Positions 11,801 to 24,009 of a stretch of DNA of 64,000 nucleotides are shown here, in pieces (the first letter of the stretch is position 1; each line of letters begins with the position of its first letter). The DNA is from Multifurca ochricompacta (lineage: Eukaryota > Basidiomycota > Agaricomycetes > Russulales > Russulaceae), in assembly GCA_022496185.1 (NCBI GenBank), contig WTXG01000092.1, positions 1 to 64,000 on the forward strand, given 5' to 3'. The position numbers were made by a program, and so were the translations under genes. Below the pieces are notes generated by a model. It searched no databases and had not been told where the DNA came from. It saw nothing but the letters and a program-made list of their open reading frames with translations.

Positions 11801-13819
11801 CTCAGGAATCGCCCAGCCACTAAACGGATTACTGAAGAAAGACGTTCCCTGGCATTGGACAGAAGAACATCAAACGGCCTTTGAACGGATTCGCGACATT
11901 ATTGGCTCAGAACCGGTCCTGTTACAACCAGATTTACAGAAACCTTTCGAACTTGAGGTTGATGCATCCCACTTCGCAACTGGCGCTGTATTGAATCAGC
12001 GGGATACGGCGGGACTCCTTCATCCTGTGGCCTTTTACTCGGAGACATTCTCGCCGGCGGAACGGAATTATGATATCTGGGACAGGGAATTACTGGCCAT
12101 CGTGAAAGCATTGCGACATTGGCGACCCTATCTAGCGGGAGCTCCCCATAAGACTATTATTCACACCGATCATTCCAATCTACTGTATTGGAAGAACCCC
12201 ACAAGATCAGTCGACGAGTTGCTCGCGAAGTCTTAGAATTGGAAGAATACGACTTCGTGCTTAAACACATTGCAGGAAGTCGCAACGCACGAGCAGATGC
12301 ACTGTCACGACGGCCAGACCTGAACGATGACGGGAGGATAACACTAATATCACAGTGCTCCCCGAAGAAGTCTTCGCAAAGACGGCGGTTGTCAGTCTTC
12401 ATGATATGGATCTATGGGCCCAAGTGTCCCAAAATATGAATCAGCAGTTATGCGAAACATGGGCCGATGCACACAATCTGAAGAAGATTGACGGCCTGTG
12501 GTGGAAGGACGGGGATCGACTTGTTGTCACCGGTGGCGACAACATTAAGAGGGGGGTGATCCATTTTCACCACGACCTCCCCTCTGCAGGACATCCTGGC
12601 ATTGCCAACACTTACGCTCTTGCCAAACGCGACTACTGGTGGCCAAACATGAAAAGAGATGTGGAGGAGTATGTGAAGGGATGCGCAGACTGCCAGGCCA
12701 ACAAAGTAAATACGCACCCGCACCACCGGCACCCTTCCCAATTACGCCGACGGCCTCACAACCATTTCAGACTATTGCCATGGATTTCATCGTCAAACTC
12801 CCCATTTCCAGAGGTTTTGACTCAGTCCTGACCATCACCGATCACGACTGTTCGAAAGCGGCGTTGTTCATACCTTGTAACGAGTCCATCACAGCAGAAG
12901 GAGTGGCCAAACTTTATCTGGATCACGTCTACAGACACTATGGCCTCCCTGAAAAGATCATCTCAGACCGCGACCCACGCTTCACATCCGCGTTTGCCAG
13001 AGCGCTCTGTAAAACACTGAATATTGCCCAGAACATCTCCACAGCGTATCATCCACAGACAGATGGGCAGTCGGAAAGAACAAACCAGTGGCTCGAACAG
13101 TACCTTCGATTCTGGTGCAACGGACGACAGGATGATTGGGCTGACTGGCTCGCGACAGCAGAGTTTGCCCATAACTCTTGGCCCAAGGTACCACGAAACA
13201 CTCCCCGTTCTCGCTCATCATGGGATGGACACCCCGAGCCACATGGACAGGGAAGCCAACGAATGTCCCTTCGGCCACACACCGTATCAGCCAATGGGAG
13301 GAGATTAGGAAATCAGCCAATGAAAACCTGTTGAAGGCGCAAAAGACCCTGACTGAGAAGTCCACAAGGTTCACACCTTATCGGACCAATGACCTGGTAT
13401 GGTTGGAAGGGAAGAACATCCACACGTCACACCCAACCGCCAAGTTAGCGCCCCGACGTCACGGACCCTTCAAGATAACAAGGAAGCTGTCAGATGTGTC
13501 ATACCAACTCGAACTCCCCCCACATGGCGCATTCACCCGGTCTTCCACGCCAAGCTGCTTACGCCCTACAAGGAGACACCTCTGCATGGAGAAAACTTCT
13601 CAAGACCCCCTCCTGACCTTATCGACGGGGAAGAGAGTGGGAAGTAGAACGGGTTCTAGACTCAAACGACAGGGCCGAGGGCGCAAACTGTATTACCTGA
13701 TTAAGTGGAAGGGATTCCCAGCCTCTGACAACTCATGGGAACCAGCCGGAGATATCTCTGCCCCGGTCCTTATCTCGGAATTCCATGCCCGACATCCAGA
13801 AGCGCCCAGGAATAGTTAA
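8863..13819 (+). pseudogene. Ty3/Gypsy gag-pol polyprotein with chromodomain, element C
   Basis: The frame is broken by several frameshifts (near 9370, 9750, 10170, 11500, 12235, 13190 and 13600). Recognisable parts, in order, are gag (8863-9990), a damaged zinc knuckle (CFRCKAQG, about 10137), aspartic protease (DRDILIDSGATDNFISPRM, about 10465-10525), and RT with YMDD at 11511-11522. RNase H follows (DASHFATGAVL, HTDHSNL, about 11950-12190), then an H2C2 integrase zinc finger (HHDLPSAGHPG to CADCQ, about 12570-12700) and the DDE core (MDF, SDRDPRF, QSERTNQ, about 12780-13090). It ends with a GPF motif and a chromodomain (LYYLIKWKGFPASDNSWEP, about 13690-13750). The reading frame closes at 13819. 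Loss of function is seen directly; sequencing error could account for some shifts. Confidence 0.9.
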
Positions 13820-13858
13820 AAGGGGCAATCTCAACCCCTAAGACGATTTCCCCAGTAT

Positions 13859-15089
13859 ATGCCCTCTCAGCAAATTACTACCACCACCGAACTATCTATT
13901 ATGTCTTTCATCGCTGCCTCCGCTGCCATTGACGCCTTCGCCTCTCCAATGACTGTGGTCGAAAACTTCCCTTCCGCTCACCCCTCCTCTCGTCCCTCTT
14001 CTCCCATCGACTACGAAGCTGCTGAGGCCCGAGTCAAAAATCAATCCCCAACCCGAACGACGACTTTGCCCACTGTGAAGAACCCCACCCCAACGACCTA
14101 CTCAATGGGGAGATCGATGATGAGGCCCCAGAATTTCCCTTCATCCCCAATAACCCGAACTCGTCAATGTACTTCCCCTGGAGATCACGATGGCAGATGG
14201 TTCCAAGGCCATTGCCAAATATATCTACTACACCAACGGAGGGATGGACGTGGTGGGATGTATGAAGAAGGATGGGCCGGTTTATGGGGCCCCGGTTTAT
14301 TTGGAAGAAAGGTATACGGGACGACTTCATCAACGATGACTGACGAACAGCTGGGTCACCTTTCTGCGGAGGATTGTCGTGCCTTCGCAATCGACGAGGT
14401 ACTAAACGACATGAGGTTGCCACGCCTCAAGGCGGAAGTCATGAGGCTGCGGAAGAGCATCACCCTACGGAGGACGTTGAACCAGCAGTACAAGGACACG
14501 CAAAAATGATGGCTAGGCTGGCGAATGGGATGTTCCAGCTGGAACAGGAGATCGTTGACATTAGGAAGAGGTTGGAGGCAGGAGATGCATATCAGACAAT
14601 CGCTGAAAGGTACGCCGACACCTATGCACGGCCTCTCCCCCCTCGTACATTGGGAGCCGCCCCAACATTGCTACCGAACCGGTTCGAGATGCCGCGACTG
14701 CACGAGAATCCACGCGGGGAAACCTGCTGGCGATGTGATAGCAGTACCACATCAGTTGGAATTGCCCTCTCAACCGCAAGTGGTGCCGACATTGCCGCAG
14801 CAATCTCCATTGGAGCCGGCACTGCATCTTCCGACGCGTAGGGGTGGCCCCAGTGATCAATAACCCGTCAGGCTGGTGCGGCAAGTGCCTTCGTCACAAC
14901 GCCGGACATAAAGAGATCGACTGCCCCGTCTACGACCTGTGCCGCGCCTGTGGTCAGCGCGGCCCGTACGGCTTCCTCCGTACTCATGCATGCCCGCAGG
15001 AAATGGAGACATATCAGATGGACGATCGTAATGTAGCTGACGACTACCTAGAACTGGTGCAGGATGATGATGGTACGAGTCGTTTCTAG
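13859..15089 (+). pseudogene. Additional sense ORF after pol, with zinc-knuckle-like C-terminus
   Basis: This coding region starts 39 bp after the chromodomain stop, on the same strand. Its pieces lie in different frames: a Ser/Pro-rich start (MSFIAASAAIDAFASPM), a segment with MDVVGCMKKDGPVYGAP, and a helical segment (MFQLEQEIVDIRKRLEAGD, probably coiled coil). A Cys/His-rich end follows, with CGKCLRHNAGHKEIDC (CX2CX6HX4C) then CRACGQRGPYGF, and it stops at 15089. The C-terminus recurs in element I (63679-63807, minus) at the protein level despite many base changes, which argues that it was a real gene. Function is unknown; nucleic-acid binding is a guess from the zinc-knuckle-like end. Confidence 0.65.
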
Positions 15090-15103
15090 CCGGGACTGCT
15101 AGA

Positions 15104-15120
15104 ACCAGAAGAGGGGGTGA
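15104..15120 (+). other. Polypurine tract of element C
   Basis: AGAAGAGGGGGTGA lies directly before the 3' LTR (TGTTACG at 15121). The same tract, AGAGGGGGTGA, precedes the LTR of element I on the minus strand. It is the expected plus-strand primer for LTR retrotransposons. Confidence 0.75.
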
Positions 15121-15700
15121 TGTTACGAACCCCATCTTTGCCCGTATTCTTTTTCTTACCCAACGACGACCCTTCCCTGCCACCCACTCTCCACTACCAG
15201 ATCACGTCCCCATCGTGGGATCCGTCACGTGCTCTTCGCCTGTCCCCGTGACTTACTTGTTTATGCGTCTTTGGCTGTCCTTATCTTTGCTTATCGTTTA
15301 TCTTCTTATCGTACGACCGGACACTTACTTAATTCCCTATCAGTAGAAGCCAGGCTTTACGCCCTCCGCTTCCAGTTATTTGGGCCCACTTGACTCCGTG
15401 ATTCTTATCTCTAGACACTCATTCGAATACATATATAAAGTCCGCTGTAGCTACAATGTAGACCTCAGACTCGACTTATTGAATACATCGGTGTTTGTCT
15501 TCTGGACTTCCCCTTGAAACCTTTGACTCGAATCGTCTCAGTGCTTTTGGCACTTTCCGCTCAACATCGTCACTAGGGAACAGCCCCTTTGACGTTGACT
15601 CATCCATTCGAACTCCAAGAGGTCTTATTGACCTCTTACCTGAACACCCGAACAAAGCTGTCGCACAAGTCGTGCAGAACGTCTCACACCGGACGTAACA
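15121..15700 (+). repeat. 3' LTR of element C
   Basis: This 580 bp LTR starts TGTTACGAACCCCATC and ends GGACGTAACA. It is highly similar to the 5' LTR at 8261-8838, with scattered, mainly transitional, differences. TATATAA and AGACTCGACTT are retained. Confidence 0.9.
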
Positions 15701-18572
15701 CTGAACCCCTTGGATTTTTACTGGGTCCATTCGCACCTGTCCTCCTTCCAGGATAACTCCCAGGTACTCCACGATTGGCTGTTCAAATGAGCATTTAGCC
15801 AGTTTAAGGTATAGGTCATGTTTGTGTAGAATGTCCAGCACTTGGTGTACCCGTGCTTGGTGGTGAGCAAGGTCGTTTGCAGTAGCCACTAAGATATCGT
15901 CCATGTACACTACCACCTCGCCAGTGAGGATGAGATCGCGGAATATATGATTCATCATGGACTGGAATGTGGCTGGCGAGTTGGTAAGGCCGAAAAACAT
16001 GACATTTGGTTCGAAAAGCCCTTGGTTGGTTTTGAACACTGCTTTACACTGATCTCCTTCCTTGATTCAGACATTGTTGTATCCCCAGCGGACGTCCATT
16101 TTAGAGAACAGGGACTTGTCCCGCATGGTGTCAATGAGTTCCGATATAAGTGGTAGCAGGTAGGCGTTTTTCACAGTGTAGGCATTAATTCGTCAATAAT
16201 CCTGGACAGGTTGGAGCTTTCCATCTTTCTTTTTGATAAAGAAGAATGGTGACGCGTATGGTGACTTTGATGGACGAATATACCCTTTTGCAAGATGTTC
16301 CTTGAGAAATGCAGTGAGTGCCGTTTGTTCCGCTTGTGACAGTGGGTAAATTTTACAGTCAATTGCTAATGGAGCATCGGGTACAAATTCAATAGCATGG
16401 TCCCATGGTCATGTGGGCGGGAAACGTTGAGACTCCTCTTCCGAGAAGACCTTCCAATGGCGATGATATTCCTGCAGCACTACCTCTTCAAAGGTCTTTT
16501 CCACCTGTCCCTCTATTGCTTTCTGCGCGAGTTCTGATGCCTTCGTAGTGAAGCCGTAACCCGGATCTTCTTCCTCTTTCACCCTTCGTGCTACTGAATG
16601 TCGGGCGGTATAGTCATATCCCATCGACGTGATAAGGACAGGGTAGAATTCTTTATCCATAGTCGCGTCACTCCAGTTAATCTTTGATTCAAACGCCACG
16701 AGCCAGGGATACCCTAGGATGAGATCTTCGTCGCCTAAATTGGTGACTAGGAAGCGGATGGCTTTCGTTACTTCCCCTACTTGGACATTGAGATCGGTAT
16801 AATGTGTAATCTTTCCCGCTCGATTGGCGGTTCCATCAATATTCCAGATATTCTTTTCCTGGGGAAGTGCCAGCATTCCCAATCCCATGGTCTTCGCCAT
16901 TCGTGGGCTGATAAAATTGTCGGTGGCACCTGAGTCAATCAGGATGTCACGGTCGGCCGTTTTCTGTGTAGTCTTGAAATGTACTGGTATTTTCAGCGAC
17001 TTGAAGCGACTAGTATACACAGAGGTTACATGTAGCGCTCGTGCCCAGGCCGATGGGTTTGAGCCAATCAAAAATCCTTTTTCGCGAATGCCTTTTCTAC
17101 CAAGATGGCCCTTACTTCCTCACTTTCTTTCATCATACTCGCCCATATGTCCTGCGCTTTTTCTTCTTTCGTCTTTTTGTCAGTAGTTGGTGGGTTATTA
17201 CGGATGGGCGTGACCGTTGCCTCCACTGCTCGTGCCCCCTTTTTTGGGCATTCCCTCGACATGTGCCCCTGGGCTTTACAGCGAAAGCACCTTCCTTCAT
17301 CAGGGTTTGCCTCTCGTCTTCAGTGAGTGCAACCCGCGCTTTGGTTCTGTCGGCGGAGGTGTCCATGGCATTTGGATCCCTTTGACTGGTATGTGCCTGT
17401 TTAACTCCGAAGGCGGCCTTCCATTGGTCGCGGGTCCTTCCCTTCTTCGTGTCAACCCCAAAGCGTGTCTGGAAGTCTAGGTAGTCTTGCTGCTGTCGTC
17501 GAGCAGCATCAACCCATGAGTCCCAGTCGTTGGGGTGATGAAACTGAATAATGTTTTTCACCAAGGGATTGGGCAACCCTTGGGAAAAGAGGTCCAAGGT
17601 CGCCTCTTCATCAGTATCGTAGCCGGCTCGGTTGGCCAGGCTTCTGAACTTTGCCACATAGGCATCCAGCTCTCCTTTCTCCATTTTTAAAGCCTTAAGT
17701 TCTCGAGCGGCCTTCTGCTTGGCCTGCCCATCTGTAAAGGCATCCTTGAACCTCTGGGCGATAGTTTCCCAGAGGCCTTTGCTGGTGGTGCGACGACCAC
17801 TCTCAATCTGTTTGTTCAGCCATTCCAGCTGTTCCATTGTCCAGTCATCCACTGCCTCTCCCCGAATCAATGACAGAAAGAGGTTGGCACGTTGGAAAGG
17901 GTTGATGATTTGGGGGACATCGTGGTTGAAGTTCTTGAAGGTGGTGAACTCCAACATGAACTTTTTACTTTGTGATCGGTCCCCTGTGAACATCTGTGGT
18001 AATACACCTGACAGGCATCCCGATGGTGGGGGAATATTAGGTGGTAACATGGCTGGTGGGGGTGGAGGAGGAGGAGCCGGATCTGGGAGTTGGGCTGCGA
18101 TGGTGGACATGTTCTGGTAAAACGGGGTGACAGTGTCGGTAGACTGTATGGATATCTGGGGAGTTGTCAAAGCAGGGGCTCTGGACGTGACAACTGTGGG
18201 TGCAACTGGGGATGTAGTCGACGCTAATACCAGTGCTTCTTCACTATGTTCTTCTACGTACTCTTCTGGTTCAGAGTCCGTAACGATGGCCGGGGGATTC
18301 TCCCTCCACGGTCCTAATCCAAATTCAGGGGGAGCGGGTCCTGTAGTAACCCAAGAGTGTCGGCTGTCCAAATATCGGATTCGATACCAAACTCTTTTCT
18401 CCTCATCGTATTCTACTGGTTGGTATCTTCCGTCGTGATAGACATAGTATCCAAACTCGGACTCAAAGTCTTTCCAGGTGGCAGAGCCAAGTACTTGTTG
18501 TGAAAGGTCAGGCTTGTCCCTTCGTTCGATGGGTTCTTCTTTAAAGAGGGTCTGACTGCGGCTGGAAGCCAC
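15701..18572 (-). pseudogene. Ty3/Gypsy gag-pol fragment, copy D
   Basis: On the minus strand gag runs from 18572 to about 17135 in one long frame: the N-terminal part, MSTIAAQLPDP, then the capsid-like core. A damaged zinc knuckle and a protease segment follow (17071-16409, RDILIDSGATDNFISPRM). RT comes next, with [18 protein letters not shown] and YMDDILVA (16039-15701). The copy stops inside RT, at KIQGVQ, exactly where the 3' LTR of element C ends. It opens with GTG, not ATG. It has its own 5' LTR at 18592-19179, with the primer word AAGTTGAGTCT next to it. Confidence 0.85.
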
Positions 18573-18591
18573 GATGAGAGACTCAACTTGA

Positions 18592-19179
18592 TGTTACGTC
18601 CGGTGCGGGACGTTCCACACGACTTGTGTGACAGCGTGGTACGTGGATTTCAGATAAGGGACCAACTGGATCCCTTGGAGTTAAGTGTGATGAGTCAAAG
18701 TCAAAGAGGCTGTACTCTAAGACGATGGTGAGCAGAAAGTGCCAGAAGCACTGAGACTAGTGATCTTCAAGAGACAAAGGGAAGTCCAGAAGACAAGCAC
18801 CGATGTATTCAATAAGTCGAGTCTGAGGTCTACAAGGTAGCTACAGTGGACTTATATACATAATCGAATGAGCATCTAAAGATAAGATATGACAGAGTCA
18901 TGTGGGCCCGAATATACGAAAGCGGAGGGTGTAAAGCCGCGCATCTGATAGGGAATTAAGTAAGTGTCCGGTCATAAAGATAAGGGATAAGAGATAAGCA
19001 ATGGCGAGTCAAACAATTGTACAGTAACACAAATAAAGACAAAGACGGTCACAGGGAAGGGAGCAAGGCACGTGACGGATCCCACGATGGAGACATGATC
19101 TGATAGTGAAGGGTAGGCGGCAGGGAGGGGTTGTCATTGGGTAAGAAGAAAAAGACCGGAAGAGACGGGGTTCGTAACA
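18592..19179 (-). repeat. Ty3/Gypsy 5' LTR of copy D
   Basis: This 588 bp LTR, read on the minus strand, starts TGTTACGAACCCCGTC and ends ACGTAACA next to the primer site. Its R-region word AGACTCGACTT pairs with AAGTTGAGTCT of the primer site through one G-U pair. Confidence 0.85.
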
Positions 19180-19430
19180 GCTTGCCTATGTTTACTCTTT
19201 CTTATCTTCTTATCTCCTTATCTTATGAACCAGACACTTACCTAGTTCCCTATCAGAAGCCAGGCTTTACACCCTCTGCTTCTGGGTATTTGGGCCCCAC
19301 TCTCCTCTGTGATTCTTTACTTAGATAATCACCATTCCCTTGCCTATATAAGTCTACTGTACATGTCTTGTAGACATTAGACTTGACTTATTGAATACAT
19401 TGGTGTTTGTCTTCTGGACAACATCTTTGA
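19180..19430 (+). repeat. Partial Ty3/Gypsy LTR, interrupted by a hAT-like element
   Basis: A plus-strand LTR fragment lacks its first part, carries CTATATAAG near 19350 and the family word AGACTTGACTTATTG, and continues to CTTCTGGACAAC. It is then broken by the insertion at 19439. The sequence after the insertion (from 20864) is only weakly LTR-like. Confidence 0.65.
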
Positions 19431-19438
19431 AACTCAAC

Positions 19439-20863
19439 TAGTGATTGGCAGGGGTAACCCTGGGGTATCCTCATTGGTACCCGTACCCGTACCCATCACT
19501 ACAGGTATGGGTAACCTGCGGGTTACCCGCAGGTCACCTGTGAAAACGTGTGCAAGTTCTTTACTTGCATCGCGCATTTCGGATACCTGGCCTGGGACTT
19601 CCTGGACCAAGAAGATACACAATGCGTTTATTTGTGGCTGCTTAAGATCCCTCAATGACTCTTATTTTATGTTCAGAAGATTAAGATAATTCATTATTCC
19701 ATTTTTATTTTATTATTCTGCTTTCAATTTTATACAAGCACAACTAAAATACAGTATACAGAGATGATTAGATAGGATGTTATAGAACATTGATGAAAAG
19801 CCTGTCAGATAACCACACAGAATGCAAAATAATTTGATGAACACATAGCAATTTTCAGGGGTAACTCCTGGGTAATTGTTTTGATACCTGGGTTACCCAT
19901 AAAATGAAACGTGTGCAAGTTCTTTACTTGCATTGCGCATTTCGGACATCTGGCCTGGGACATCCTGGTCAAGGAGATACGCACTTGGACACAACACATT
20001 CATTTATGGCTACTCAAGATCCCTCAAAATTCCTATTTTATGTTCATAAGATTAAGATAATTTATTATTCCATTTTTATTTTATTATTCTGGTTTCAATT
20101 TTATACAAGCGTGACTGTTCTTTGCATTTCTGTGTATTTCAGATAAGTGGCCCGGGCCATCCTGGTCAAGGAGATAAGCACTTGGACACAACGCGTTCAT
20201 TTATGGCTACTCAAGATCCCTCAAATATTGTTGGTTTATGTTCAGAAGATTAAAAGGATCCTTTATTTACATTATTATTTTATTATTCTGCTTTCATTTC
20301 ATACAAGTGCAACTGTCCTGGTGTGTTTAAGTCAACCTTCCTTAATAGGAAGGAGGTCAGACCACCATGTGATGCAATGTAGTCGCTGCCCCATGCAGCT
20401 TGTAGATACACGCGGGCCTTGTTTCAATAAAGTAATTTGATAATTAGATTATAGAATAGTCTATATTAGTCTAGAGTGTATTTTAGATAGTGCCAGACCG
20501 GCAGAATTGGTCGCGCGTTAATAAAACAGATGTATCATGGTTTTCAAGAAAGTGGATCACTGATAAGGATTTTATTTTACATCACACTGTTAATTTGCTT
20601 TGATATTTTGTAGGATAATACTAGAACATATTTAACGCTACCCTGTAGCATACATCAGACGAGATCTTGTATTTTTGTGGCTGCAGATGTGTTTTATCTC
20701 GGAAATTCTACTGATCTTGTCAATGCATAATCGGCGCCTATACCTGCCAAACCCGCCGTGCGGGTACAGGTTTCCACGGGTTGGGAGCCATATACCCGTA
20801 CCCGTACCCGGCAAAACCCGCGGTGCTTACCCGCACGGGTATGAAACCCCTTGACAATCACTA
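19439..20863. mobile_element. 1.4 kb non-autonomous hAT-like element
   Basis: The 1,425 bp element starts TAGTGATTGGCAGGGG and ends CCCCTTGACAATCACTA. It is flanked by a perfect 8-bp target duplication, aactcaac (19431-19438 and 20864-20871). The subterminal regions are rich in short GGGTA/TACCC words, and no transposase frame is present. Three diverged tandem units fill the interior (see the repeat entry). A truncated, inverted copy lies at 61405-62646. The 8-bp duplication and the termini indicate hAT mobilisation in trans. Confidence 0.8.
19560..20325 (+). repeat. Three diverged tandem units inside the hAT-like element
   Basis: Units of about 180-200 bp start near 19560, 19922 and 20125. 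Each runs from a CATTTC...GGCC word through AAGATCCCTCAA and TTATGTTCA to a TTATTTTATTATTCTG tract and ATACAAG. The first two units are separated by about 180 bp of other sequence. The same units occur, inverted, in the copy at 61405-62646, so the array is part of the element. Confidence 0.65.
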
Positions 20864-21106
20864 AACTCAACTTAGTAAAGCTTAGTGTTTGTGGAAACGC
20901 AGCCTGATAAATCCAGTCAAAACAACTGCATTGTAAGATATAAAAATACTGTTCTTAAATACTGTAAAGACTGCTGTGCTGTGATCATAAGGAATGTACT
21001 TAATCATAATAAATGAGTGTAAATATCATCTTGCACTGCCAACACCGGTCACCTCTGATCCAGTCCGGCCAACTCTGATCTGTTACTGGCTCAACAGTGT
21101 TCACCA

Positions 21107-21608
21107 TGTGAAACAGGCATGAGGCGCAGCATACTGACTGTAGACGTTAGTTGGTTAGAACTAGAAAGACAAGTTAACTTCAGAGGTAGAAGAAACTCTA
21201 TTATACTATACTACACACCTAGAAAGACAAGTTACTATATACATAGTTAGTCTAAGGTAGTGAAGATAGTAGAGAGGACGACTTACACTTCAGAGGTAGA
21301 AGAAACTCTGAAGTGTAAGAGACGAAACAGACACCCTTATATACAATCCAAGGGATGGTCTGTGCACTGGGAATAAGTCCACAAGTGCCGGACAAAGTCC
21401 AAACAATAAACATGAGGGAGAAAGGCCATTGGCCATTACAGAAATCACATGTTACATGGTGCATCAGTCAGCTACTGCGGAATGTGAGAAAGAAAGTAAT
21501 AATGATAATGTAAAAAGTCCGAGACTCCGATATCTAATCTTATCTACAAAGTAGCTAATCTAATCACCTGATGCCTGAAGCATCACCAAACATCTTCTGT
21601 GTTCAACA
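21107..21608 (-). repeat. 3' LTR of Copia element G
   Basis: On the minus strand this 502 bp LTR starts TGTTGAACACAGAAGATG and ends CCTGTTTCACA. It is preceded by a purine tract (CATGGAGGGATG). It carries the double CTTCAGAG/CTCTGAAG hairpin motif typical of the Copia LTRs in this window. It differs from the 5' LTR by a handful of mainly transitional changes. Confidence 0.85.
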
Positions 21609-21879
21609 TCCCTCCATGCTGAAGGCATCTGGTCATAGATGGGAAATGAGTTGAATGAGCACACTGCCATCACAATTAAATGAGCATATCACCAGCCAGA
21701 GATCCAACTTCTCTAACTCTTCTGAGTGCGAGAGAGGCATGGTGTTCAGAGGCATATCGCGGTGATTCGCTTATGCAAACTGAAACCATACACACCTCTT
21801 GCATCACTCTCGAAGTTGAGAACTTTGGTCATGGTGGGAAAGTGAAACTGGTATACAAAGTCTCCAGATTCCAGCTCTC

Positions 21880-24009
21880 TCATTCCAGCATAAGTCCAAG
21901 TCCATTGACCATGGTTTCAAACGACGCTCTTGGGAGAGACTTAGTAAAGCCATCTGCCAGCATCTCACCTGTGGGGGTACGCACTAACTCAATTGTGTGC
22001 GATTCAATGTACCCCCTAATGGTATGGTACTTGATAGGTATATGCTTTGACTGCCTTCCTGTGACAGGGTTTAATGCTAGATCCACAGCACCCTTATTGT
22101 CACAATGGAGTAGTATAGGGGAGGATACCTCATACCCTAATTCCTCCATAAAAGTCCTATACCACGCTGCCTGATTTGCAGCCTCAGAGAGGCTCATATA
22201 CTCGGCTTCTGTGGTGGACTGTGCTACTGTTTTCTGTTTTCTGGAACACCATGAAATAGCACCATTTGCCAAGAAAAACACGTAGCCTGAGGTAGAGCGG
22301 CAGTCTTCTTGATCTCCCCATGAAGAATCTGCAAAGCCATGAAGGCCACTCTCCCCATTCCCTCCAGAATACCGCAACTTGTAGTCTTTTGTACTATTAA
22401 GATACTTTAGGACATACTTTGCAAGTCGCATATGATTCTGAGAGGGGTTGGAAGCGTATTGACTAAGGCGCGCCACAGCAAAACTGATGTCAGGTCTGCT
22501 TCCAATCTGCACCCATAGCAGAGACCCCATCAACTGTTGGTACTTCTTTATTTCAGAAGTAGATGCCTGGCCATCAAACTTGACCAGATGTACATCAGCG
22601 CCAGAGGGAAGAGGAGTATATACTCGGTTGGAATCCCTCATCCCAAACTTCTCAATAATAGATAAAACATAGGCTGCTTGGTCAATCTCCAGTGTCTTAT
22701 TAGGACGATCCCTGGTGATATTAACTCCAAGGTATGACTGGATTTCTCCCAAGTCAGTCATCTCATATCGGTTAGATAGAGACGACTTCAGCCACGTTAT
22801 CTTATCATTGGAAGACCCAAGTATAGTAATGTCATCTATGTAGAGAATGACATAGAGTGTATCATCCCCCTCCTTTTGATGAAACACATATACTCCTGCA
22901 TCAGAGTACGTCCGAGTAAAGCCCAGTTCATTAAGAACTGCATGGAATTGAAGATTCCATGCTCAGGAAGCTTGTTTGAGGCCATATAATGCTTTTTGCA
23001 GCCTACAAACCTTGGACTCTTGACCAGCAATGACGAAACCAACTGGTTGCTCCATATATATTTCCTCCTCCAGATTGCCATGTAGGAATGCCGATTTGAC
23101 ATCCATCTGGTGGATTTCCCAATCCTCTAGCGTAGCTAGTGCTAGTAATAATCTAAGAGATTCAAATCTGGCGACTGGGGAAAATGTTTCGTCAAAGTCC
23201 ACCCCTTCTATTTGGGTGAAACCTTTTGCAACGAGCCTAGCACGAAACCGTCCATCTGGTTTCAGCTTAAAAACCCATTTTGACTTGACAGCCTTTCTTC
23301 CTTTAGGAAGATCCTCAAGGCGCCACACATCAAGTTTATCTAAGGCATCAATTTCATATCTACATGCCTCAAGCCATTCATTGGCATTATCAGACTGCAT
23401 TGCCTCCTGAAAGGTCAGGGGATCTCTGTAGGAGACACCTGCGGCATTTAGCAATTCCATCTGCCCAAGTCTGGAAGAACCCTGCACAAACTCAGCATTA
23501 TCCTCATTATAAAATCGAGGAGTCATGCGTCGTGAACGTTTGGGACGAGCAGTATCAAGATCTAAATCTTCCTGCACAGCCCTGTCACATTGCTGAGAGC
23601 GTGGACTTTCCCTAGTAAATACTGGTTGGGAAATTCTGCCAACATTCTTTTTAGATTGTCTTTTGGCACGAGTTCTTTGGGGGAGTTCTGATGGTTCCAT
23701 GATTTGGGAAGGGGGTGTCTGATAGATCATTTGATCATGTGTATCAAGCTCATTTTCAGGTGTGGTAGGCTCAGGATTTACTTGAGGAGGTTCCACTTCC
23801 TCCTGTTCCTCAACCTCGACATCCTTGTCTTCAGGAGTCTGAGGAACCGTTGCTATTGCTGGTTGAGGCTGGACAGGCCTCTCAACTTCTAACACAAAAG
23901 GCGTAACTTTTTCCTTTTGTTTTCCCTTGCTGTCCTTGGCAAGGTTGGATGGGAAGGATCCTTCATCAAATGTCACATCTCTTGACAGCACGAAGGATCG
24001 AGTATGCAT
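21880..24009 (-). pseudogene. Ty1/Copia pol, C-terminal part, element G
   Basis: On the minus strand this continues the polyprotein from DMHTRSFVLSRDV, where element F cut it. It passes through an acidic linker, RT (KWVFKLKPDGRFRARLVAKG, YIDDITILGSS) and RNase H (SWGDQEDCRSTSGY, AQSTTEAEYMSL), and ends LADGFTKSLPRASF. An in-frame TGA (22963-22965) lies where F and H have CGA (Arg of SRAWN), a C-to-T change. Otherwise the frame is open. Confidence 0.85.

Larger units (their letters stand above)
8261..15700 (+). mobile_element. Ty3/Gypsy chromovirus, element C, with both LTRs
   Basis: The 7.44 kb element has 578 and 580 bp LTRs and contains, in order, gag, zinc knuckle, protease, RT, RNase H, integrase, chromodomain and an additional sense ORF. 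All coding regions are broken by frameshifts, so it is non-autonomous. The flanks are not a target duplication: atttg on the left (inside copy B) and ctgaa on the right (inside the opposite-strand copy D). The order of domains and the chromodomain place it among chromoviruses; the primer site suggests the Tf1/sushi-like self-priming group. Confidence 0.9.
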
